NCBI GenBank assembly: GCA_037439945.1
Contig: JBBIVA010000044.1
Coordinates: forward strand, 1 to 24,591
Length of the DNA: 24,591 nucleotides
From: CALEUX01 sp037439945
GTDB lineage: Bacteria > Bacteroidota > Bacteroidia > Bacteroidales > Marinilabiliaceae
Direction: 5' to 3'
Shown: in pieces, positions 1 through 8,030 of the stretch
Layout: every line of letters starts with the position of its first letter
Position numbering within the stretch: the stretch's first letter is position 1
Position numbers and translations under genes: made by a program
The notes under the pieces: model-generated
Told to the model about the DNA's origin: nothing
What the model saw: only the letters and a program-made list of their open reading frames with translations
The model's database searches: none

Positions 1-208
1 CTGCAAAGATAAACCTTTATTCTTATCCTTTCCAAATCTTTTTTTAATTCTTTTTGTTAAAAAATATGAAACCAAATCCCGCTTTTCTTAATCCATTGAA
101 TGCTATTTGTTAACAATTGAAAAGGTTATTTTTTTAAAAAGGCGGAACTATAAAGATAGTGAAAAAGATTTATTCTGCAAGCATGAAATAGAAAAAAATA
201 AATTTTAC

Positions 209-216
209 TAACTTGC
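209..216 (+). promoter_or_regulatory. Weak candidate promoter box upstream of the S41 protease
   Basis: The sequence TAACTTGC lies 22 bp before the ATG. It resembles the Bacteroidota -7 box (TAnnTTTG) with one T missing, and I see no convincing -33 TTTG at the right distance. The rest of 1-238 is very AT-rich, holds no gene I can support, and has no strong hairpin. The upstream neighbour lies outside the window. Confidence 0.2.
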
Positions 217-238
217 ACCTACCTTAAACATTTCCACT

Positions 239-1615
239 ATGAATTTTAAAAATACCCTTGCATATTTAATTGGTTTTTCATTAATATACTTGGTTACATT
301 ATCATCCTGTTCTGACGATGATAATTTTTTCCCTCCGAAAAATGTAATAAAAATAAACAAATTCATATCGGAACATATGGCTGTATTCTATTTTTGGAAT
401 AATGAAATGCCTAAGCACCACTACATGGTGGAAAAAGATTCGGATGAATATTTTTATAAACTATTGAAAAAGCCCGATGATCGTTGGTCATTTATTACAA
501 ATGACCTGGATGCTTTGCGGGCATATTACCAGGGGATTAGAAAAACTTTCGGTTATTCTATACAACCTTATTATGCTAAACAGGGTAGTAACCAGGTAGT
601 TGTTTTTGTGGAATTTGTTTATAAAAATTCTCCAGCTGCTAAGGCCGGGCTAAAACGTGGAGATATGTTTTATAAAGTAAACGGCCAGGTTTTGGATGAT
701 AAAAACTACCAGTCTCTTCTTTCAAAAGATGACATGGTCATTGCAACAGCCAGGTTTGAATCAGATGGGAATATTACTGAGATTAACCCCAATGTTTCAC
801 TTACGGCTGTTGTAATGAATACACACCCTGTTATAGAATCAAAAGTAATAGATGTTTCAGGATATAAAATTGGTTACCTTGCTTATACTTCGTTTTTGGC
901 AAATTATGATACCGCCCTGGTAAACAGTTTTAAATATTTTAAAACTAAAAATGTAACAGAAATGGTTCTCGACCTCAGGTATAACGGGGGCGGTGATATT
1001 GAATCGGCATTAAAATTAGCAGGGTTACTTGCTCCGGCTTCTGCCCAGGGATCCATTTTTATAAAGGAAAAGTGGAATAATGAAATGACAATTTATTATA
1101 AACAAAAATACGCTAACAATAATGATATATTTAACCTGAGAATTCCTGTAGAAGAAGCGAATTTAAATTTAACCCGTTTATTTGTTCTAACAACATCAGA
1201 AACTGCGTCTGCAAGTGAAATGGTTATTTATGGACTGGCCCCTTACATGCAAATTGTTCAGGTTGGAGAAAAAACATATGGCAAATATTATGGATCCGTA
1301 ACATTATACGACCCTGAAGGAAAGCATAACTGGGCCATACAGCCTATTGTAATGAGAGCTGAGAACTCAACCAACAGTATAAACTATTCAGATGGACTTC
1401 CACCAACTTTGAGTATCTCAGATAACATTTATAATGCTCAGTTGGGCGACAATAATGAACATTTTCTGGCATATGCCCTTTCAAAAATCACAACTGGCGC
1501 TTTTCCAACTCCAAAATTGAAATCGAAAAGTTTGACTGCAGATAAACTATTGAAATTTAAGGATAATATTGACCCGTTACGAAATATAATGCTGGTTGAA
1601 CAGTTTAAAAGGTAA
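239..1615 (+). CDS. S41 family C-terminal processing protease, PDZ-containing surface lipoprotein
   Basis: A serine protease of the CtpA/Prc-like S41 family, 458 residues. The N-terminus is a lipoprotein signal with lipobox LSSC and lipidated Cys24, followed at once by Ser-Asp-Asp-Asp. That matches the Bacteroidota lipoprotein export signal, so I infer the protein is flipped to the cell surface. A PDZ-like segment spans about residues 118-165 (SPAAKAGLKRGD near 131-142). The peptidase core follows, with LDLRYNGGG at 244-252. The catalytic pair is visible: Ser324 in TASASE and Lys349 in TYGK, exactly 25 residues apart as in the family. No T9SS C-terminal sorting domain is seen. It faces mlaF across a 56-bp convergent gap with no strong terminator. 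The substrate cannot be told from sequence. Confidence 0.85.
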   Translation: MNFKNTLAYLIGFSLIYLVTLSSCSDDDNFFPPKNVIKINKFISEHMAVFYFWNNEMPKHHYMVEKDSDEYFYKLLKKPDDRWSFITNDLDALRAYYQGIRKTFGYSIQPYYAKQGSNQVVVFVEFVYKNSPAAKAGLKRGDMFYKVNGQVLDDKNYQSLLSKDDMVIATARFESDGNITEINPNVSLTAVVMNTHPVIESKVIDVSGYKIGYLAYTSFLANYDTALVNSFKYFKTKNVTEMVLDLRYNGGGDIESALKLAGLLAPASAQGSIFIKEKWNNEMTIYYKQKYANNNDIFNLRIPVEEANLNLTRLFVLTTSETASASEMVIYGLAPYMQIVQVGEKTYGKYYGSVTLYDPEGKHNWAIQPIVMRAENSTNSINYSDGLPPTLSISDNIYNAQLGDNNEHFLAYALSKITTGAFPTPKLKSKSLTADKLLKFKDNIDPLRNIMLVEQFKR

Positions 1616-1671
1616 TTAAAAGTTTACAGAATTGGATTAAATAAAATTTCCTTAACAGATAGGGTTAAACT

Positions 1672-2433
1672 TTAAACTAAATTCTGATCATCTTTAATTT
1701 GCTTGAAGAACTTTGATGCGAATATAAAATCATTAAGTTCATTATTTTTGCTTTTAAAAAGTTCATTATTTGACCCTTCCCAGAATTTTTGACCATGGTG
1801 AATAAAGATAATATGTTCACCAATCCCCAATACTGAGTTCATATCGTGGGTGTTAATAATGGTTGTTATATTGTATTCCTTTGTTATTTCCTGTATTAAC
1901 TCATCAATCACGATTGAAGTTCTAGGGTCGAGACCTGAGTTTGGTTCATCGCAAAAAAGATATTTAGGGTTAAGGGCAATAGCCCTGGCTATTGCAACCC
2001 GCTTTTGCATACCACCACTAATTTCGGAAGGGAAAAGCCTATTGGCATTTTCAATATTTACCCTGTTAAGGCAAAATAAGGCGCGTTTTCGTCTTTCAGA
2101 AAGGGTCATATTAGTAAACATATCAAGTGGAAATCTTACATTCTCCTCAACTGTTAAAGAATCGAAAAGGGCCGAACCCTGAAAAAGCATCCCAATCTCC
2201 TGCCTCAGGTTTTTCTTATCTTTAAAGGACATATTGTTAAAATTACGCCCATCATATAATATTTCTCCAGAGTCAACTTCATGTAATCCCACCAGGGCCT
2301 TTAAAAACACTGTTTTACCGGAACCACTTTGCCCAATAATCAGATTGGTACTTCCTTTTTTAAAGGTTGCACTCATTCCTTTAATTACCTCATGCCCGTC
2401 AAAAGATTTGATAATATCAATAGCCTCAATCAT
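1672..2433 (-). CDS. mlaF: MlaF-type ABC transporter ATPase (phospholipid / MCE transport)
   Basis: The ATP-hydrolysing subunit of a lipid-transport ABC system of the Mla/MCE type, acting on the inner face of the cytoplasmic membrane with the MlaE permease. All nucleotide-binding elements are intact over 253 residues: Walker A GQSGSGKT at 34-41, Q-loop Gln85 in MLFQGSALFD, ABC signature SGGMQ at 139-143, Walker B LFCDEP at 159-164, and the switch His196 in NTHD. The FQGSALFDSLTV stretch is typical of MlaF rather than of general importers. Its start overlaps the end of mlaE by 4 bp (ATGA), so the two are translationally coupled. No MCE-domain gene (mlaD) follows here. Confidence 0.88.
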   Translation of the reverse strand: MIEAIDIIKSFDGHEVIKGMSATFKKGSTNLIIGQSGSGKTVFLKALVGLHEVDSGEILYDGRNFNNMSFKDKKNLRQEIGMLFQGSALFDSLTVEENVRFPLDMFTNMTLSERRKRALFCLNRVNIENANRLFPSEISGGMQKRVAIARAIALNPKYLFCDEPNSGLDPRTSIVIDELIQEITKEYNITTIINTHDMNSVLGIGEHIIFIHHGQKFWEGSNNELFKSKNNELNDFIFASKFFKQIKDDQNLV

Positions 2434-3170
2434 ACCAATAGAAGTTGGGTAAGAATTAGGTTAAACATTAAAATCTGAATACTGCTAACTACAACAGCCT
2501 TTGTGCTTGAGCGTCCTACTTCAAGTGAACCTCCTGTTGTATAATACCCCCAATATGCTGATATTGTAGTTATTAAAAAGGCAAAAACTACAGCCTTTAT
2601 TAATGAATAAACCACATTATAGGCTACAAAAGCATATTGAATTCCATAAATATACTCATCAGAAGGAACTTCACCGGTTACAATTCCGGCAATCCAGCCA
2701 CCTGAAATACCAATCCCCATACTTAATAAAACAAGGAAAGGATTTAACAGAACTAATGCAACCACCTTAGGTAATACAAGAAATCCGGCTGAGTTAATTC
2801 CCATAATTTCCAAAACATCTATCTGCTCGGTAACTCTCATTGTACCTATTTCAGAGGCAATATGGGATCCGACTTTCCCTGCCAGGATCAAACTTACTAT
2901 TGTTGATGAAAATTCCAGAATAATAGATTCTCTGGCTGCCAAGCCGATAGTATATCTTGGAATTATTGGTAAATCAACATTATAGGCCGTTTGAATTGTA
3001 ATAACAGCACCCATAAAAAAAGATATTATTGCTACAATCCCTACGGAACTTAAAACAAGGGCATCCATTTCCCTTAAAATCTGGTTCAGAAAAATCCGAT
3101 GCTTCTGCGGTTTTCCAAATACTCTTTTAATGAAAAGTAAATATCGGCCAAAATGAAACATTACTTGCAT
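2430..3170 (-). CDS. mlaE: MlaE-type ABC transporter permease
   Basis: The integral membrane subunit of the same lipid ABC transporter, 246 residues. It has an N-terminal amphipathic stretch and several hydrophobic segments (about 38-60, 83-100, 128-160, 190-203, 225-245). The MlaE family signature is clear at 107-118 (EIGTMRVTEQID), followed by MGINSAGFLVLPKV, where family members usually have a Pro before the LxxPR motif. A second Met at residue 4 is an equally possible start. It is the first gene of the mlaE-mlaF pair and is divergent from manC across 193 bp. A minus-strand near-match to TAnnTTTG (TCAATTTG, 3217-3224) could be its promoter, but one base is wrong. Confidence 0.87.
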   Translation of the reverse strand: MQVMFHFGRYLLFIKRVFGKPQKHRIFLNQILREMDALVLSSVGIVAIISFFMGAVITIQTAYNVDLPIIPRYTIGLAARESIILEFSSTIVSLILAGKVGSHIASEIGTMRVTEQIDVLEIMGINSAGFLVLPKVVALVLLNPFLVLLSMGIGISGGWIAGIVTGEVPSDEYIYGIQYAFVAYNVVYSLIKAVVFAFLITTISAYWGYYTTGGSLEVGRSSTKAVVVSSIQILMFNLILTQLLLV

Positions 3171-3279
3171 AGGTAATTTTTTGTTAAAAATAAGAACTAA
3201 TTTAGTTGAATAAAACCAAATTGAACAAAAACAAACAAAATACTATCAATTGTCAACCCAATGATATTTTTAAAACTAG

Positions 3280-3287
3280 TACCTTTG
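3280..3287 (+). promoter_or_regulatory. Bacteroidota -7 promoter box for manC
   Basis: TACCTTTG is a perfect TAnnTTTG match, 76 bp before the manC ATG. The nearest upstream TTG (3250-3252) is 27 bp away, longer than the usual 19-21, so the -33 element is doubtful. Transcription would start near 3290, giving a leader of about 70 nt. Confidence 0.45.
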
Positions 3288-3363
3288 ATATCTGTAATGG
3301 TATTTATTTTATAAACTCATTATTTTACTTAGGATACAACAGCTTATTAATAAAAGAAAATTA

Positions 3364-4452
3364 ATGGAAAATACTTTTTGTGTAATAATGGCCGGAGGAG
3401 TTGGTAGTCGTTTCTGGCCATTAAGTAAAACTACTTCACCAAAACAATTTCTTGATATTTTGGGTACAGGAAAAAGTTTATTACGCCAAACTTTTGAGAG
3501 ATTTTTACCAGTCTGTAAAGCTGAAAACTTCATCATCGTGACAAGTTCTGAATATTTTCAACAGGTTATTGACCAAGTTCCTGAAATACAGCCTGAACAA
3601 ATATTACTTGAACCCTTCAGGAGAAATACTGCCCCTTGTATTGCTTTCGCCAATGCCTATATCCGTAGCAAAACACCTGATAATGCAAATATCGTGGTTA
3701 CTCCTGCCGATCATTTAATTATTAATGAATCAGATTTTATTAAAGCAATTAACAGCGGTCTAAATTTTGTTGAGCAGAATGATGCTTTACTAACTCTGGG
3801 AATAAAGCCACATAGGCCCGAAACAGGATATGGTTATATTCAAATAGGCAAAGAAGTTGGAAACAAGTATCGTAATTTTAATATGGTAAAAACTTTTACT
3901 GAAAAACCAAATTTGGAATTGGCCCAGGTTTTTTTTGAAAGTGGTGAGTTTTTATGGAACTCCGGAATTTTCCTCTGGTCCTTAAATTCTATCGAAAAAG
4001 CATTTGAAAACTCCCTGCCTGAAGTTAATACCCTGTTTAAAAACTTGGATTCAAAATTTGGTACAGAAACTGAAAAAAATAGTATTCATAATGCATATAG
4101 TGAATGCCGAAATATTTCAATAGATTACGGCGTGATGGAAAAGGCTACAAATGTTTTTGTACAAACCGTCAGTTTTGGATGGTCTGACTTGGGAACCTGG
4201 TCATCATTATATGAATATTCGGCCCAGGACAAGAATAATAATGCAGTAATCTCAGGAAAATCGATACTTTATGAAACCAATGACAGTATTGTTAATGTAC
4301 CATCAGGGAAAATTGTAATTATCCAGGGGCTTAATAAATACATAGTAGTTGATTCGGGTGATGCCCTCCTTATTTGTCCAAGAAATAATGAACAACAAAT
4401 CAGACAATTTACAAGTGATATTAAAACTGAATTCGGAGATTCATCTTTATAA
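3364..4452 (+). CDS. manC: Mannose-1-phosphate guanylyltransferase
   Basis: Makes GDP-mannose from GTP and mannose-1-phosphate, feeding GDP-fucose, rhamnose-type and other sugar precursors for surface glycans. The 362-residue length fits the single-domain form without the C-terminal phosphomannose isomerase domain. Visible motifs are the nucleotide-binding signature MAGGVGSRFWPLSK at 9-22, PKQF at 26-29, TPADH at 113-117, PETGYGYI at 152-159, FTEKP at 178-182, WNSGIF at 198-203, and FGWSDLGTW in the C-terminal third. Other sugar nucleotidyltransferases are less likely because of the GSRFWPLS form of the signature. It stands alone, divergent from mlaE and convergent with gldN. Confidence 0.92.
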   Translation: MENTFCVIMAGGVGSRFWPLSKTTSPKQFLDILGTGKSLLRQTFERFLPVCKAENFIIVTSSEYFQQVIDQVPEIQPEQILLEPFRRNTAPCIAFANAYIRSKTPDNANIVVTPADHLIINESDFIKAINSGLNFVEQNDALLTLGIKPHRPETGYGYIQIGKEVGNKYRNFNMVKTFTEKPNLELAQVFFESGEFLWNSGIFLWSLNSIEKAFENSLPEVNTLFKNLDSKFGTETEKNSIHNAYSECRNISIDYGVMEKATNVFVQTVSFGWSDLGTWSSLYEYSAQDKNNNAVISGKSILYETNDSIVNVPSGKIVIIQGLNKYIVVDSGDALLICPRNNEQQIRQFTSDIKTEFGDSSL

Positions 4453-4466
4453 AAAATAAATAAACG

Positions 4467-4495
4467 AAAAGCCCGGTCATGCTAACCAGGCTTTT
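4467..4495. terminator. Bidirectional rho-independent terminator between manC and gldN
   Basis: An 11-bp stem with one mismatch (AAAAGCCCGGT at 4467-4477 against ACCAGGCTTTT at 4485-4495) and a 7-nt loop. A-rich sequence precedes it and GTTTTT follows it, so it can stop transcription from both the manC side and the gldN side. It sits in the 77-bp gap between the two convergent genes. Confidence 0.85.
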
Positions 4496-4529
4496 GTTTT
4501 TCAACTATAATGAGAAAACCTTAACTTAA

Positions 4530-5375
4530 TCAGAATTCCCAAAGATCGTGTTCAAATGTAAATATCTCACCTCTAATCCTGTTAGATTCAAGCATTGCTT
4601 CTATACCAACAGCATAATCCTGAATTCCACGATTATTATAAACATTGGCTTCTTTAACTATATAACTGCCAAAATAGCGCTTAATAAAAATATCATCAAA
4701 TGAACGTCTTTGTGCGTCATTTGTTGGGTTAAAAACTTCGTTTCGGGCTAAAAGAGGACGTGCTTCAGGATAGTAAATCCAAAAAGTTTGCTTTTTAACA
4801 ACACTTCCTTCTTCATTGGTAAACTCCCTGATTGGGCAAATTCCTAAAATTCTGACATCGAGGCGTGAATAATTTCTATCGAAAAACCATACCTCTTTTA
4901 CCAAAACCTGTTTAACTTCGTCACTTCTAACATCCCTCTGGATTATAACCTGTTCCATTCGGTTGGTAGCTGGATTTAAAACTTCAGTAGTATCAATTGT
5001 AGCTCCCATTTCCTGAAGTGCCTCTTCATACCCGATACGTAATTTAAATTCATCATCAGCTTTGGCAGAAAATGCGGTTAGCCCTTCATACTGAATTCCA
5101 TGCAGTAAAAGGCCAATCAGGCTAAACCGATCATCCATTCTTGTTGTTGGATAATATAAAGGTAAATTCATTTTTTCCCTGAGGTCAATTATCCTCCAAA
5201 TACGCTTAGACCACATTATATCGCCTTCTCTCAATGAAGGATATGGAACAGGTCTACGGTTAGCCATGTGTTCTTTTAAATAAATATTATCAAGTACGTG
5301 CTGAGCATCAACAGTATCTGAAAACCCAAAACCTACAAAGTTCAGGGCAATTAATAAAAAAAACAGTTTTCTCAT
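4530..5375 (-). CDS. gldN: GldN/PorN, periplasmic T9SS ring subunit
   Basis: A core type IX secretion protein that, with the lipoprotein GldK/PorK, forms the periplasmic ring beneath the outer membrane. The 281-residue protein starts with a Sec signal peptide (charged MRK, hydrophobic 4-17, likely cleavage near Ala24-Gln25). The mature part has the recognisable GldN start, with SLREGDIMWSKRIWRIIDLR around 47-66, then NLPLYYP. The central segment KEVWFFDRNYSRLDVRILGI is also characteristic. It is the last gene of the gldKLMN order, 65 bp after gldM, and ends at the shared terminator. It appears on the short side for the family; no domain is visibly missing. Confidence 0.92.
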   Translation of the reverse strand: MRKLFFLLIALNFVGFGFSDTVDAQHVLDNIYLKEHMANRRPVPYPSLREGDIMWSKRIWRIIDLREKMNLPLYYPTTRMDDRFSLIGLLLHGIQYEGLTAFSAKADDEFKLRIGYEEALQEMGATIDTTEVLNPATNRMEQVIIQRDVRSDEVKQVLVKEVWFFDRNYSRLDVRILGICPIREFTNEEGSVVKKQTFWIYYPEARPLLARNEVFNPTNDAQRRSFDDIFIKRYFGSYIVKEANVYNNRGIQDYAVGIEAMLESNRIRGEIFTFEHDLWEF

Positions 5376-5440
5376 TGTTGTATTATTTAATTACTCAAAT
5401 TTCGTTAAAACATAAGAATTGATAATAATCTTCGAAAAAA

Positions 5441-6985
5441 TTAATCAATTGTTATTGCAATTGAACCCAAAGATCTGATTGAACCACCGGGTCCGACCGC
5501 CCTGATATTGTCAAAATAAACTTTCTGGCCTCGTGTTGTACCTCTTATAAGTTCTTTTTGCTTGTCGGTTAGCAGGTTACTGTCAGATGCCTCATCCACC
5601 TGGTATCCTCCCCTTGTTGTGGATAAAACAAATTTTGATATTCTCCATGTCAGGTCAAAGTCAAAACTTTCCATTTCGGCCACCAATCCCATTTGGGCGG
5701 TAAGTAAAGCCTTATTCATTGTACCTTCCCTTATACCGCCAATTTTGGCAACCGGGTCAGGAACCCTTTTTATTCGAAACACCTGACGTCCCAGGTTTTG
5801 ATCGCGATCGTTGATTTTTGCAACAACTGAAATAATGGATTCACCTCCTGAAGAACCGGCATGAGGGGAAACGATGAACTGATTGCCTTTTTTAACGTAA
5901 CTGGCGTTTGATATACTAATCTTCAGGTTTTCACTTGGAATTCCTGGTACAGAAATCTCGACAGGATTTTCAACTCCTTCATAAAAAACATTCATTTTTA
6001 CCGGCTGGATTACAACACTTGGTTGAGAAACCAGATATGACCCGCTAATGGGATATGGTTTAATAGTACCATCGGGGCCCACAACCTCTACAAACCCCTT
6101 CCATATTTTTTCACCGGTTGATGTTGCCGGAACTTTATAAATACCCTTCCCGTCAATTGAAGGAATCTTTATTCCGTTAATTGTAACAACCGGATCCTGA
6201 GTTGTGTCACGGGCAGCCATCATTATTTCAGCATAATATTCTCCACCTGCAATTACATAAGTTGACCGAGGGTTTACAATCGGATTTAGTTTGTTAAATT
6301 TAAATGCACCTTCATCTAATTTGGTGTAAAGATACCTTATTACATCAAACTCCATGTTTCGAACGGCTCCCTGCAATTGGCTCATCATAGCCATTGATGC
6401 AGATAAAGGTATATGCTCAAATTTTTCACTCTCCCATGATTTTTGAACATTATCCTTAACCGGAGGCGGCGCTGTTGACAAGGTTGTTTCAATACTAATC
6501 CTTAAAACTGAATCGGTTACATTTTCCAACAGAAAATTCTTGTAATCCTCAATTTTATTTTTAAGTTCTGTACTTCTCCTTCCTTTAAGTTCTGTTAACA
6601 TTACCTGGGCTGCAATATCCTGATTTTCCTTGGATTTGTAATCAGTTGGAGTAGCCTCGGGCCCGTCAGCAGTTTTAACAAATAAAACTTTAAGATCCTG
6701 AATATGCTTGTCCAAACTATCAGCAGTGCTTCGTATTTTTAAGGCTAAATTATACTTATCCTCTACTTTTGCTGGATTTGCTTCATTGGCAGCACCAAAC
6801 TCATAGTAAAGTATCTTGTTCTTTTTTTCAACAGATTCCTTAGCCTGTAAAATACTTTGATCAACCAGAATAAATGCATTTAACAATTCTCCAGAAACAT
6901 TCAAAGCCAACATTGCCGTGAGGAAAAGATACATCATTCCAATCATCTTTTGCCTGGGCGTTTCGGGACAGTTACCACCACTCAT
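5441..6985 (-). CDS. gldM: GldM/PorM, T9SS inner-membrane motor shaft
   Basis: GldM is anchored in the inner membrane by one N-terminal helix that pairs with GldL. Its long periplasmic part reaches the GldK/GldN ring and is thought to transmit the proton-driven motion of the motor. The 514-residue length is close to P. gingivalis PorM. The single transmembrane helix is at about 13-34, with PRQKMIGMMYLFLTAMLALN just before and in it, a very conserved GldM opening. A helical region (about 40-220) precedes beta-rich C-terminal domains, as in known GldM/PorM structures. It is 38 bp downstream of gldL and 65 bp upstream of gldN, all in one direction. Confidence 0.94.
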   Translation of the reverse strand: MSGGNCPETPRQKMIGMMYLFLTAMLALNVSGELLNAFILVDQSILQAKESVEKKNKILYYEFGAANEANPAKVEDKYNLALKIRSTADSLDKHIQDLKVLFVKTADGPEATPTDYKSKENQDIAAQVMLTELKGRRSTELKNKIEDYKNFLLENVTDSVLRISIETTLSTAPPPVKDNVQKSWESEKFEHIPLSASMAMMSQLQGAVRNMEFDVIRYLYTKLDEGAFKFNKLNPIVNPRSTYVIAGGEYYAEIMMAARDTTQDPVVTINGIKIPSIDGKGIYKVPATSTGEKIWKGFVEVVGPDGTIKPYPISGSYLVSQPSVVIQPVKMNVFYEGVENPVEISVPGIPSENLKISISNASYVKKGNQFIVSPHAGSSGGESIISVVAKINDRDQNLGRQVFRIKRVPDPVAKIGGIREGTMNKALLTAQMGLVAEMESFDFDLTWRISKFVLSTTRGGYQVDEASDSNLLTDKQKELIRGTTRGQKVYFDNIRAVGPGGSIRSLGSIAITID

Positions 6986-7023
6986 AATTTCTAATTTGAA
7001 TTAGTTAGTTTACTGTGAATTGT

Positions 7024-8001
7024 TTATTTCGGTCCCCCCACATTCATGGCACTAAGCATATTACCATAAATATTGTTCAGTTCACCTAGTGTTTGTGAAA
7101 GTTTTGCAACTTCCTTTTTATAAATTTCAACATTTGAAATTGATTGATTCATATGCTGATTTATTGTTTCAAGATCTTTTGTCAAAGCCTGCGATGCTTT
7201 AACCTGGGCATTGATGCTTGATAACTGAAGTTCGTAAACTGCGTTTATGGCCGAGAGATTTTTATTTGCACCGGCTAGTTCCTCGGTATATTTCATACCG
7301 TCCAAAGCAACCTTTTCGATCTGGGTAGCCATTTTTTCTCCCATAGCCTGATATGAGCCCACCAACTGCTGTCCGGAATTTTTTAGTGTTTCAACAAACC
7401 CTTCACCTGTTGATGTTAAGTCATCGGCAAATTTATTTCCGCTATCGGTTATAACCTTTGCTGTAGATAAATAACTTTCAGAAAGTGCCTGACCCGATTG
7501 TTTCAAACTGACTGCACTTTGGTATTGAACATTAGCTAATTCACCAACTGACTGAGAAGCATTTCTCATATTATGGATGTATGCATCTGTAGCCATTGAT
7601 GCATCACCTAAGTTGGACAGGTGTTGAGCAGTTTGTGAAAGCTTTTTAATTCCTATTCCCAATTGCTCAACTGTTGAATTATCAATTTGTCCTGATTGTA
7701 CTAAGGCTGATAATCCAAAACCTTCGCCACCGCCATAACCACCACCTTTTTCACGTGGCTCCAATCCTACCAATTCAGGATATACTAGACTCCAGTCCGG
7801 CATTTCATGCGGCGGCTCAAAAGCCGAAAGGGCAAAAATTATTGCCTCGGTACCCAGGCCTGCTATCAACATTAAGCTGGCCCCAGGTAAATGCAAAATT
7901 TTCCATAATGCGCCAAGAATAACTACGGATGCCCCAAGACCATAAACCTTTGCCATTATTTTTTTATAGGCAGGACTAGCAAAAAAACCACTTCCACTCA
8001 T
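7024..8001 (-). CDS. gldL: GldL/PorL, T9SS proton-driven motor subunit
   Basis: The inner-membrane stator-like component of the T9SS / gliding motor. Two transmembrane helices are seen at about 19-36 and 41-60. The second carries Glu52 (GLGTEAIIFALSAFEPP), which I take to be the conserved membrane glutamate linked to proton flow in the family. After the membrane part comes a Gly-rich linker (86-97) and a long cytoplasmic helical, coiled-coil-like tail of over 200 residues rich in Ala, Ser and Gln. At 325 residues it resembles PorL of P. gingivalis rather than the shorter flavobacterial GldL. It follows gldK by 29 bp. Confidence 0.94.
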   Translation of the reverse strand: MSGSGFFASPAYKKIMAKVYGLGASVVILGALWKILHLPGASLMLIAGLGTEAIIFALSAFEPPHEMPDWSLVYPELVGLEPREKGGGYGGGEGFGLSALVQSGQIDNSTVEQLGIGIKKLSQTAQHLSNLGDASMATDAYIHNMRNASQSVGELANVQYQSAVSLKQSGQALSESYLSTAKVITDSGNKFADDLTSTGEGFVETLKNSGQQLVGSYQAMGEKMATQIEKVALDGMKYTEELAGANKNLSAINAVYELQLSSINAQVKASQALTKDLETINQHMNQSISNVEIYKKEVAKLSQTLGELNNIYGNMLSAMNVGGPK

Positions 8002-8030
8002 GATATTATCTTTTTGGGATGGGCAAGAAA

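Noticed and set aside
239..1615. S41 protease as a T9SS cargo protein
   Set aside because: No C-terminal sorting domain is seen, and the N-terminus is a lipoprotein signal.
1619..1673. Terminator between the S41 gene and mlaF (AAAGTTTA/TAAACTTT)
   Set aside because: The 8-bp AT-only stem has a loop of about 39 nt and overlaps the mlaF stop codon; too weak.
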